Assembly: GCF_913774285.1 (NCBI RefSeq)
Contig: NZ_CAJYHX010000030.1
Location: 1-63,137, forward strand
From: an uncultured Sphingomonas sp.
GTDB taxonomy: Bacteria; Pseudomonadota; Alphaproteobacteria; Sphingomonadales; Sphingomonadaceae
Direction: 5' to 3'
Length of the DNA stretch: 63,137 bases
Of this stretch, positions 28,701 through 35,061 are shown in pieces. The notes under the pieces are model-generated. The model ran no database searches. It was not told the DNA's origin and worked only from the letters and a program-made list of their open reading frames with translations. The first letter of the stretch is position 1; each line of letters starts with the position of its first letter. The position numbers and the translations under genes are program-made.

Positions 28701-28823
28701 CAGGGCACCAACCTGCTCAACTCGCGGACCTTCCTCGACGTGGGCGATCCGGATCTGAAGCCGCGCTACAGCTGGACGGACACGGACCGGCGCTTCGCCT
28801 TCCTGGTCCGCTCGGTCTTCTAA
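25749..28823 (+). CDS. TonB-dependent outer-membrane receptor for xyloglucan oligosaccharides
   Basis: A 1024-residue receptor. The signal peptide ends near ALAQ (about residue 38), the TonB box is EIVVTG, the plug domain spans about 85-210 (VDSITAQDIGALPDRSVSEALQRVPGI, GGGVFVRGL, GGIGGIVNLRT), and a long beta-barrel ends in a terminal phenylalanine (FLVRSVF). It should import xyloglucan oligosaccharides released by GH74; the substrate is inferred from neighbours. The ATG at 25749 has GGAGGGG upstream. A clear terminator follows, yet downstream genes run in the same direction. Confidence 0.93.
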   Translation: MINRFSSSLHTSSLNAVLRAGASLATLSLLGLSGTALAQTAAAAPQGSEVATQDATAADGGQEGAQEIVVTGIRASLQSARNRKRDAEQVVDSITAQDIGALPDRSVSEALQRVPGITLQRTNENRDPARLSSEGGGVFVRGLSWVRSELNGRDVFSANNGRGLSFEDVSSDLLVGVDVFKNPSADLVEGGIGGIVNLRTRKPFDAPGYVFALSGDVNYADLRKKAYWSGNGLASGRWNTPLGEMGLLLSYSINNIGNRTDSISNGRYDRGTLTAAQGGLAAGSNVYIPANMGLRRIDWQQKRTAFDGSFQWKPSDTLVFTAEALIAQATPRDIEYAIGDNGTPPTDDASYKFGPNHELVSGVIANRQLNLDTRSGYQRKRTQDFSGNLRWTPDTHWTVTGDLQYVKSTAQVSSMTAFTQTATPATFDFNFSGDDPKLVITPTPAGGSLTKQSDYWWAAAMDHLEDNEAHEWSGRADVEYKFDEGFLRSLKVGGRYTDRNAITRQTGYNWAELSAQYWDPGTPVYLNQTGFAATTPPTGFAGGAQNPGLPSQSQLISYNNFFRGKVASPGAGFWFPAASLVQRSPTAAYADYLQYVSKGWKPYNSDVSVSGLSGGGVNDQTERTYAGYLVARFGMDTSPIGHFDGNIGVRVIRTEISAVGSGASLPAFPSGTCVPGTAIVGGPRDGQLTTAADCTQFTAAQAFAQGSLGLTTSARNDYTDVLPTLNLRFFVKDNLQLRFAAGKAISRPTFAQLNPYVQLSYNFASTPNAAVATGTGINGRLTPFTGTAGNPNLKPTRSNQFDVSLEWYFGRANSVTLAGFYKDISNYIFAGTTERQFTSNGQTLTFDVTQLTNGSSGKIKGLEFSYTQFFDMLPGALSGLGFQGNYTFVDSSGGKNTAINVFDSNQTTGAGKALPLEGLSKYSYNAALVYEKYGISARAAYNWRSHYLLTTSAANINFPVWSESYGQLDASVLYSITKHVKIGVQGTNLLNSRTFLDVGDPDLKPRYSWTDTDRRFAFLVRSVF

Positions 28824-28840
28824 CCCCTTCCTCCACCTCC

Positions 28841-28880
28841 GCCCCCGGACGCCGCAAGGTTTCCGGGGGCGCATTTCTTT
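28841..28880 (+). terminator. Rho-independent terminator after the TonB receptor
   Basis: GCCCCCGGA (28841-28849) pairs with TCCGGGGGC (28862-28870) and is followed by the T-rich GCATTTCTTT. It starts 18 nt after the stop. Confidence 0.85.
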
Positions 28881-28921
28881 ACCGGCCGGACCTGCCTAAG
28901 ACGGGCCGGAGCACGGCAGCT

Positions 28922-30433
28922 TTGGATGAACGCGTGGGCCAGCACATCATCATCGCGGGCGGCGGCAGCGCGGGCTGGATGGCTGCGGCGCTGTTCGCGC
29001 GGCTGCGGCCGGCACCCGACACCCGCATCACGCTCGTCGAATCCGATGCGATCGGCACGATCGGCGTCGGCGAGGCCACCATCCCGATCCTCCGGGACTT
29101 CAACCGCCTGCTAGGGCTGCACGAGCCCGACTTCGTCGCGGCAACCCAGGGCAGCTTCAAGCTCGGCATCGAGTTCGTCGGCTGGGGCGAGGCCGGCAAC
29201 CGACACTTTCACGGCTTCGGTGATTTCGGCGCGCCGATCGAAGGCGTCGCGCCGCATCATCACTGGCTGCGACTGCGCGCCGCGGGCGGCATCGCCGATC
29301 CGATCGACGCCTGGTCGATGCCCGCGCTCGCGGCTGCGCGGGACCGGTTTGCGCCCCCCGAGGCGCTGCGCGGCGAAGCGGCCGAATATCGCTACGCCTA
29401 TCATTTCGACGCCGGCCTCTACGCGCAGCTGCTGCGAAGCTATGCGGAGGCGCGGGGCGTCACCCGCGTCGAGGGACGCATCGTCGCAGCCGAGCGCGAT
29501 CCGGAAACCGGCAATCTCGCCGGGCTGCTGCTCGACGGCGACCGGCGGATCACCGGCGACCTGTGCATCGACTGCACGGGCTTTTCCAGTCGCCTGCTGG
29601 GCGACGCGCTCGGCACGCCCTTCATAGACTGGTCGCGCTGGCTTCCCGCCGACCGCGCGCTGGCCCAAGGCTGCACGCGCGCCGGCCGCTTCACGCCCTT
29701 CACCCGCTCTACCGCGCATGCCGTGGGCTGGCAGTGGCGGGTACCGCTCCAGCACCGCACCGGCAACGGGCTGGTCTATAGCAGCGCCTATCTCTCCGAT
29801 GACGAAGCCGCGGCACGGCTCGCAGCGGACCTCGACGGCGATGCGATCGGCGATCCGCGCCCGCTGCGCTTCACCACCGGGCGGCGCGAGCGGTTCTGGG
29901 CGCACAATGTCGTCGCGATCGGGTTGGCCGCGGGCTTCATGGAGCCGCTCGAATCGACCAGCCTCCAGCTGGTCCAGACCGGCCTTGTCCGCCTCGCCGA
30001 ACTGCTGCCGACCACGGGGGCCGCCGATGCCGCCGTGATCGACGAGTATAATCGCGCGACCATCGGCGAATATGAGCGGATCCGCGATTTCCTGATCGCG
30101 CATTACTGCATCAGCCGACGCCCCGAGCCCTTCTGGCGCGACATGGCGGCGATGTCGCTGCCCGACAGCCTGGCCCACAAGCTGGCGCTGTGGGACGCGA
30201 TCGGCCGGGTGCCGCTCTACGATCGGGAGTCGCATGCCGAGCCGAGCTGGGTCGCCGTGCTGCTGGGCCAGGGGCGGATCCCCCGGGGCCACGAGCCGAC
30301 CGCCGACCGGCCGCCGCTCGACGCGCTTGACCGGCTGTTCCGGGAGCGGCGTGCCGAGCTGGAAGCCGCGCTGCCCCGCCTGCCGGCACATGACCACTTC
30401 GTCGCGAAAACGTGCCGGGCAAGGACGGCGTGA
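28922..30433 (+). CDS. Tryptophan-halogenase-like FAD-dependent protein of a TonB-receptor locus
   Basis: A 503-residue flavoprotein. It has the GGGSAG dinucleotide motif (residues 13-18), the catalytic-lysine position Lys80 (GSFKLGIEF) and a G-W-x-W-x-(I/V)-P motif (GWQWRVP), all hallmarks of flavin-dependent halogenases. No ATG fits. TTG at 28922 has GGAG 10 nt upstream; GTG at 28934 is the alternative. Such genes often accompany TonB receptors in sphingomonads and caulobacters, with unknown native substrate. No flavin reductase is adjacent. Confidence 0.88.
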   Translation: MDERVGQHIIIAGGGSAGWMAAALFARLRPAPDTRITLVESDAIGTIGVGEATIPILRDFNRLLGLHEPDFVAATQGSFKLGIEFVGWGEAGNRHFHGFGDFGAPIEGVAPHHHWLRLRAAGGIADPIDAWSMPALAAARDRFAPPEALRGEAAEYRYAYHFDAGLYAQLLRSYAEARGVTRVEGRIVAAERDPETGNLAGLLLDGDRRITGDLCIDCTGFSSRLLGDALGTPFIDWSRWLPADRALAQGCTRAGRFTPFTRSTAHAVGWQWRVPLQHRTGNGLVYSSAYLSDDEAAARLAADLDGDAIGDPRPLRFTTGRRERFWAHNVVAIGLAAGFMEPLESTSLQLVQTGLVRLAELLPTTGAADAAVIDEYNRATIGEYERIRDFLIAHYCISRRPEPFWRDMAAMSLPDSLAHKLALWDAIGRVPLYDRESHAEPSWVAVLLGQGRIPRGHEPTADRPPLDALDRLFRERRAELEAALPRLPAHDHFVAKTCRARTA

Positions 30434-30476
30434 GTCCATTGCCGCTGCACCGACAGCAATACCGGGAGAAGACGCC

Positions 30477-32048
30477 TTGACCAACAACGCCCTGCCGCGC
30501 GCACTCGGCGGCTTGCTGCTCGGCCTTGCGCCGCTGCCCGCCCTCGCCCAGGCCCCCGCTCGCACCGTGCGCGTCGACGCCGCGACCGCCCAAGCGCCGG
30601 TCGACCGTTTCTTCGACCTCTCGGTCGGCTCCGACTATCCCGGCACGCTGCGCCGCGACGATGCCATGGCCCAGCTGAAGTCTGCGCATGACGAGCTCGG
30701 CTTCCGCTATGTCCGCTTCCACGCGCTCTTTCACGACGTGCTCGGCACGGTGCAGCGCAAGAACGGCGCGATCACCTATGACTGGACCGGGATCGACTCG
30801 CTGTACGACAAGCTGCTCGCGCGCGGCGTGAAGCCGTTCGTCGAGCTGGGCTTCACGCCCGAGGCGCTCAAGACCTCGGACAATGCGATCTTCTACTGGA
30901 AGGGCAACACCTCGCATCCGGAGCTGGGCGCCTGGCGCGACCTGCTCACCGCCTTCATCCGCCACGCGCAGGCGCGCTACGGCCGAGACGAGGTGCGCAG
31001 CTGGTTCTTCGAGGTGTGGAACGAGCCCAATCTCGACGGCTTCTGGGAGAAGGCAGATCAGAAGGCCTATTTCGACCTTTATGACGCCAGCGCCCGCGCC
31101 ATCAAGGCGGTGGACCCCGCGTTGCGCGTGGGCGGTCCCTCGACGGCGGGCGCGGCCTGGGTGCCCGAGTTCCTCGCCGACATGCACCGGCGCGGCACCC
31201 CCGTCGATTTCGTGACGACCCACACCTATGGCGTCGAGGGCGGCTTTCTCGACGAACAGGGCAAGCAGGATACCAAGCTCTCCCCCTCGCCGGACGCGAT
31301 CGTCGGCGACGTCCGCACGGTCCGCCAGCAGATCGAGGCATCGCCCTACCCCGGCCTGCCGCTCTATTTCACCGAGTGGAGCACCAGTTACACGCCCCGC
31401 GACCTCGTCCATGACTCCTATGTCAGCGCGGCCTATATCCTCACCAAGCTCAAGGCGGTGCAGGGCATCGCGCAGGGCATGAGCTACTGGACCTTCAGCG
31501 ATCTGTTCGAGGAGCCCGGCCCGCCGACTGCCCCCTTCGAAGGAGGCTTCGGGCTGATGAACCCGCAGGGGATCCGCAAGCCGGCCTGGTTCGCCTACAA
31601 ATATCTCGACGCGCTGCGCGGGCGCGAGGTACCGACCGGGGATCCGCAGAGCATCGCCGCGATCGACGGCGCCAAGCTCGCGGTCGTTTTGTGGGATTGG
31701 CACCAGCCGGACCAGCCGACGAGCAACCGCTCCTTCTACGGCAAGCTCGTCCCCGCCAAGGCGGCGCCACCCGCCTCGGTGCAGCTGACGCATCTGCGCC
31801 CCGGCAGGTACAAGCTGCGGCTGTTCCGGACCGGCTACCGCCACAACGACGCGTTCTCGGCCTATATCGACCTCAAGATGCCCAAGGTGCTGAGCGGCAC
31901 CCAGGTCGCCGCGCTCCAGCAACTGACCCGCGACCTGCCCGAGCGCGACGAGACCGTTACTGTGCCCCGCACGGGTACGCTGCGCATGCCGATCACGCTG
32001 CAGACCAATGATGTGCTGCTGCTGCGGCTGGAGCCGATTACGCGCTGA
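30477..32048 (+). CDS. GH39-family glycosidase (beta-xylosidase-like)
   Basis: A 523-residue exported enzyme, signal peptide about residues 1-25 (ending ALAQ). Clan-A catalytic residues are Glu183 (FEVWNEPNLDGFW) and Glu300 (LYFTEWSTSY), and a C-terminal beta-sandwich follows. The start is TTG at 30477, with GGGAG 8 nt upstream and the signal peptide beginning there. It probably cuts xylosides from the released oligosaccharides. It follows the halogenase-like gene by 43 nt. Confidence 0.88.
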   Translation: MTNNALPRALGGLLLGLAPLPALAQAPARTVRVDAATAQAPVDRFFDLSVGSDYPGTLRRDDAMAQLKSAHDELGFRYVRFHALFHDVLGTVQRKNGAITYDWTGIDSLYDKLLARGVKPFVELGFTPEALKTSDNAIFYWKGNTSHPELGAWRDLLTAFIRHAQARYGRDEVRSWFFEVWNEPNLDGFWEKADQKAYFDLYDASARAIKAVDPALRVGGPSTAGAAWVPEFLADMHRRGTPVDFVTTHTYGVEGGFLDEQGKQDTKLSPSPDAIVGDVRTVRQQIEASPYPGLPLYFTEWSTSYTPRDLVHDSYVSAAYILTKLKAVQGIAQGMSYWTFSDLFEEPGPPTAPFEGGFGLMNPQGIRKPAWFAYKYLDALRGREVPTGDPQSIAAIDGAKLAVVLWDWHQPDQPTSNRSFYGKLVPAKAAPPASVQLTHLRPGRYKLRLFRTGYRHNDAFSAYIDLKMPKVLSGTQVAALQQLTRDLPERDETVTVPRTGTLRMPITLQTNDVLLLRLEPITR

Positions 32049-32154
32049 TGCCGATCGATCTTTCGGATCGCGCGCGGGAACAACGCCTTGCCCGCCGCAT
32101 CCGACCCGCTACGTTCGACCTTTCCTCGCTCCTCGGGGCACACCAGGGATGCTC

Positions 32155-33093
32155 ATGATGCTCCGTACGATCGCTCTCCTGCTTTCGCTGCCGATGGCGG
32201 CGGGTGGCCAGGACTCCAAGGAGCTCGCGCGCGCGCTGGCCGGCGAGGTCAGCGCGGCACCGCAGCGGCTCACCCTCGTCGATCTGCCCAGGCCGGCGGG
32301 CCCGCGCGTGCGGCTGTTCGACGGCAAGTCACTGGACGGCTGGCAGCCCTGGCTGGGCTATGCGGACCCCGCCATCACCTACAAGGGCGATCCGGCGGCA
32401 ACGCCGATCGGCACGTCGCGCGCCTCCAGCGGCGATTTCGCGGTGCGCACCATCGACGGTGCGCCGGCGATATGGGTCAAGGGCGAGACCTGGGGCAGCC
32501 TGGTGCACCGCGCCGACCTGCGCGACTATCACCTGCGGCTCGAGTTCAAATGGGGTCCCAAGCGCTGGGCGCCGCGCGCGACGCTGCCGCCGAACAATGG
32601 CCTGCTCTACCACACCCATGGCCGGCCGGGCGAGGTGTTCGGCACCTGGCAGCCCTCGGTCGAGTTCGAGATCATGAAGGGCTCGACCGGGATGCTGGTG
32701 ATGGTGGGCAAGGATCTCCGCGCCCACACCAATGTGGCGTTCGACGACATGTTGATCGCGCCGCATCTTCGGTTCCGGACCGACGGGCGCACGGTCGACA
32801 TGATCAACGGGACGCCGACCTGGAATGTCGAGGCTGCCGTCGACGCCGAGAAGCCGGAAGGCGAATGGAACGTGCTCGACCTGTACGTCCTGGGTGATCG
32901 CGCGGTGCACGTCGTCAACGGCGTCCCGGTAGCCGAGGCGCGCGACCTGGCAGTGATCGGCCCCGACGGCAAGCGCACGGCGCTGACCCATGGCCGGATC
33001 CAGCTCCAGTCCGAAGGTGCGGAAACCTGGTTCCGCAACATCACGGTAGAACCCATAGGGCGCTTGCCCAGGATCGTCCCGGCCCGGAGCTGA
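32155..33093 (+). CDS. DUF1080 (3-keto-glycoside hydrolase-like) secreted protein
   Basis: A 312-residue exported protein with the LFDGKSLDGW opening typical of DUF1080/3-keto-disaccharide hydrolases, a single jelly-roll, and late FRNITVEPIG. Signal peptide about residues 1-19. Starts at 32149, 32155 and 32158 are all ATG in frame; 32155 places CAGGG at 6 nt. Characterised relatives cleave 3-keto-glycosides, but no 3-dehydrogenase is seen here. It ends the plus-strand arm of the xyloglucan locus. Confidence 0.83.
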   Translation: MMLRTIALLLSLPMAAGGQDSKELARALAGEVSAAPQRLTLVDLPRPAGPRVRLFDGKSLDGWQPWLGYADPAITYKGDPAATPIGTSRASSGDFAVRTIDGAPAIWVKGETWGSLVHRADLRDYHLRLEFKWGPKRWAPRATLPPNNGLLYHTHGRPGEVFGTWQPSVEFEIMKGSTGMLVMVGKDLRAHTNVAFDDMLIAPHLRFRTDGRTVDMINGTPTWNVEAAVDAEKPEGEWNVLDLYVLGDRAVHVVNGVPVAEARDLAVIGPDGKRTALTHGRIQLQSEGAETWFRNITVEPIGRLPRIVPARS

Positions 33094-33222
33094 GGGCTGG
33101 CGGCGATCAGCCGCTGCAGGTGGAAAGCGGCGCACAGAGCGGCGCCGAAAGGTGCGAGCAACGTCGCGTCGATCAAACGGCGGAAGCGCCGGATCGGGAC
33201 CGGCCTCCGAGGGGCCGGTAAA

Positions 33223-33246
33223 CGCCGGGCCCCGAAAGGCCCGGCG
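33223..33246 (-). terminator. Terminator after rpmE
   Basis: CGCCGGGCC / GGCCCGGCG makes a perfect 9-bp stem over a 6-nt loop, 8 nt past the rpmE stop on the minus strand, followed there by TTTA. Confidence 0.8.
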
Positions 33247-33254
33247 TGAACTTC

Positions 33255-33485
33255 TTACTTCTTGCCGAGCGTGAGGCCGCCGAAGCGCTTGTTGAAGCGC
33301 GCGACCTGACCACCCTGGTCGAGCAGCTGACCGCGACCGCCGGTCCAGGCCGGGTGCGCGAGCGGATCGATCTCAAGCTGCATGAGATCGCCTTCCTTGC
33401 CCCAGGTGGAGCGCGTCTCGTACACGGTGCCGTCGGTCATCTGCACCTTGATCATGTGATAATCGGGGTGGGTGTTCTGCTTCAC
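33255..33485 (-). CDS. rpmE: 50S ribosomal protein L31
   Basis: A 76-residue L31 with the MKQNTHPDYH start and the ETRSTWGKEG segment. It lacks the CxxC zinc pairs, so it is the zinc-independent form. The start is GTG at 33485, with AAGGA 7 nt upstream; the nearby ATG at 33487 is in another frame and meets TGA at once. It stands alone with its own terminator. Confidence 0.95.
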   Translation of the reverse strand: MKQNTHPDYHMIKVQMTDGTVYETRSTWGKEGDLMQLEIDPLAHPAWTGGRGQLLDQGGQVARFNKRFGGLTLGKK

Positions 33486-33567
33486 ATCGAATTCCTTGAA
33501 GAAAGCCGCCGGTTTCCGACCGGCAGCGGACGCGCGCGCCTAGCAGAGCCCAGGCGCCAGCGCAACC

Positions 33568-33783
33568 TCATTGCCGCATTCCCCACCAGCGGCGGAGCGC
33601 GACGAGTGACCAGATCGCCTCCACCAGCCCGAACGGCCAGGCCCCTTGCAGGAAGCCATAGGCCGAACCGAGCAGGCAGGCGCCGGCAAAGCCGAGCACC
33701 CACCAAGTCGAGCGCGATTCCAGCGCATAGGTGACCAGCATCGCGGTCACCGCGAACAGGCCGAACCAGGTCAGTGCGTCCAT
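33568..33783 (-). CDS. Small two-helix membrane protein
   Basis: A 71-residue protein with two hydrophobic helices (about 5-22 and 29-50), a W-rich core (GAWPFGLVEAIWSLVALRRWWG) and a short basic tail. It looks like a conserved alphaproteobacterial inner-membrane protein of unknown function. It lies between rpmE and fabZ on the same strand. Confidence 0.7.
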   Translation of the reverse strand: MDALTWFGLFAVTAMLVTYALESRSTWWVLGFAGACLLGSAYGFLQGAWPFGLVEAIWSLVALRRWWGMRQ

Positions 33784-33814
33784 GGTCCGGCCCCTGCCCG
33801 TTCAGGCTGCCGCG

Positions 33815-34294
33815 TCAGGCGCTGGGCGGATCGGCGATCATCGCGGTGAATTCGCATTCCGCCGCCAGTTCGCCGTCGATCAGCGCCTTGCCCGCGAACT
33901 TGCAGACGCGCGAACGCTTCTGCACGAACGTGACGTGGAGCTTGAGCAGCACGCCCGGCTCCACCGGCTTGCGGAACTTCACGTTGTCGATCGCCATGAA
34001 GTAGACCAGCTTGCCCGAGCCTGCGAGCCCGAGCGACTCGACCGCCAACACGCCCGCCGCCTGGGCGAGTGCCTCGACGGTGAGCACGCCCGGCATAATC
34101 GGCCGGCCGGGGAAGTGGCCCTGGAAGAACGACTCGTTGATCGTCACCGCCTTCACCGCCACGATCGACTGGTCGAGGATCAGCTCCTCGACCCGATCGA
34201 CCAGCAGCATCGGAAAGCGGTGGGGCAGCGCCGCCATCACCCGCCCGATATCGAGCGGACCGATGTTGCTCCTTCCCTGCGCTTCCCCGCTCAC
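33815..34294 (-). CDS. fabZ: 3-hydroxyacyl-ACP dehydratase FabZ
   Basis: A 159-residue hot-dog-fold dehydratase of fatty-acid synthesis. The catalytic His60 and Glu74 lie in FFQGHFPGRPIMPGVLTVEALAQ. It begins with an ATGA overlap on the ompH stop (34291-34294). The bamA-ompH-fabZ order is the standard proteobacterial one, but the lpxD, lpxA and lpxB genes that usually follow are absent. That fits sphingomonads, which make glycosphingolipids in place of LPS. Confidence 0.97.
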   Translation of the reverse strand: MSGEAQGRSNIGPLDIGRVMAALPHRFPMLLVDRVEELILDQSIVAVKAVTINESFFQGHFPGRPIMPGVLTVEALAQAAGVLAVESLGLAGSGKLVYFMAIDNVKFRKPVEPGVLLKLHVTFVQKRSRVCKFAGKALIDGELAAECEFTAMIADPPSA

Positions 34295-35061
34295 CGCGGT
34301 TCGGGCTTGGCCGGCTTGGTCGCAGGCGCGGCCGGGCGGCCTGCCGGAGCGGCCGCACCCGGTGCTGCGGCGGCACCCTGCTGCTGCTGCTGCTGGGCGC
34401 GGGCGGCGGCGAGCTGATAGGCCCGACGGCGCAGCTCGTTCACCTGCTGCTGGAACTGCACGGTGCGCTGCTGCGGCTGCCAGTTTGCCGGCGGCGTGAT
34501 CGCGACGGTCGGGGTCTTGTCGAGCTCGGCGACGACGGCATCGCTGATGTCCACGGCGTCGGGTGCGTAGACGATCGCTTCCGGCTGCAGGATCACGTTG
34601 ACCTTGCGAGCGTTGACGACCGACATCTGCGCCGCGTCATAGAGCGCCAGGATCTTCTCGAATGCGAACAGCTCCGCCAGGATCGACGGCATCTGCAGCT
34701 TCTGTATTTCCTCATTCGCCTGGTTCTGCAGGGTCATGAGCTGGGTGTAGTTCGGATCCTTGCGCGCGGCTGCTGCCTGCTCTTCGGCTTCCGAAACCTG
34801 ACCGTCCTTGTTGGTGTCGATCGTGGTGATCAGCGTGCGGGCGTCGGTCTGGAACTTGGTCTGGCGCGCCTGGATCTGGTCGCGCACCGGCTTGTAGGTG
34901 GTGTCCAGCTGCGTCACGGCAGTGGTGAACGCCTTCGAGCGGGTGATCACCTCCATCGTGTTGATGGTGGCGATGCCGTTGACCTGCGCCGAGGCCGGCG
35001 CGGCAACAGCCATCGCCGCGGAGGCGGCAAGCGCCGCCGCGAATACACGGTTCTTCGTCAT
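34291..35061 (-). CDS. ompH: OmpH/Skp-family periplasmic chaperone with an EF-hand loop and Gln/Ala/Pro tail
   Basis: A 256-residue exported protein, signal peptide about residues 1-25. The Skp-like helical core is interrupted at 82-93 by DTNKDGQVSEAE, a complete EF-hand calcium loop. A poly-Gln stretch (QQQQQQG) and an Ala/Pro-rich tail end it. Skp escorts outer-membrane proteins to BamA. The ATG shares one base with the bamA stop (TAATG), and the stop overlaps fabZ. It is longer than classic Skp (about 160 residues). Confidence 0.9.
   Translation of the reverse strand: MTKNRVFAAALAASAAMAVAAPASAQVNGIATINTMEVITRSKAFTTAVTQLDTTYKPVRDQIQARQTKFQTDARTLITTIDTNKDGQVSEAEEQAAAARKDPNYTQLMTLQNQANEEIQKLQMPSILAELFAFEKILALYDAAQMSVVNARKVNVILQPEAIVYAPDAVDISDAVVAELDKTPTVAITPPANWQPQQRTVQFQQQVNELRRRAYQLAAARAQQQQQQGAAAAPGAAAPAGRPAAPATKPAKPEPR

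Noticed and set aside
25830..28874. Very long open frame (over 1000 codons) antisense to the TonB receptor
   Set aside because: High GC leaves antisense frames open. Its translation is Arg/Ala/Val-rich without domains, and the plus-strand receptor is certain.
32607..33176. Minus-strand frame beginning MIDATLLAPFG before rpmE
   Set aside because: Most of it is antisense to the DUF1080 gene; only the first residues look protein-like and no ribosome site supports it.
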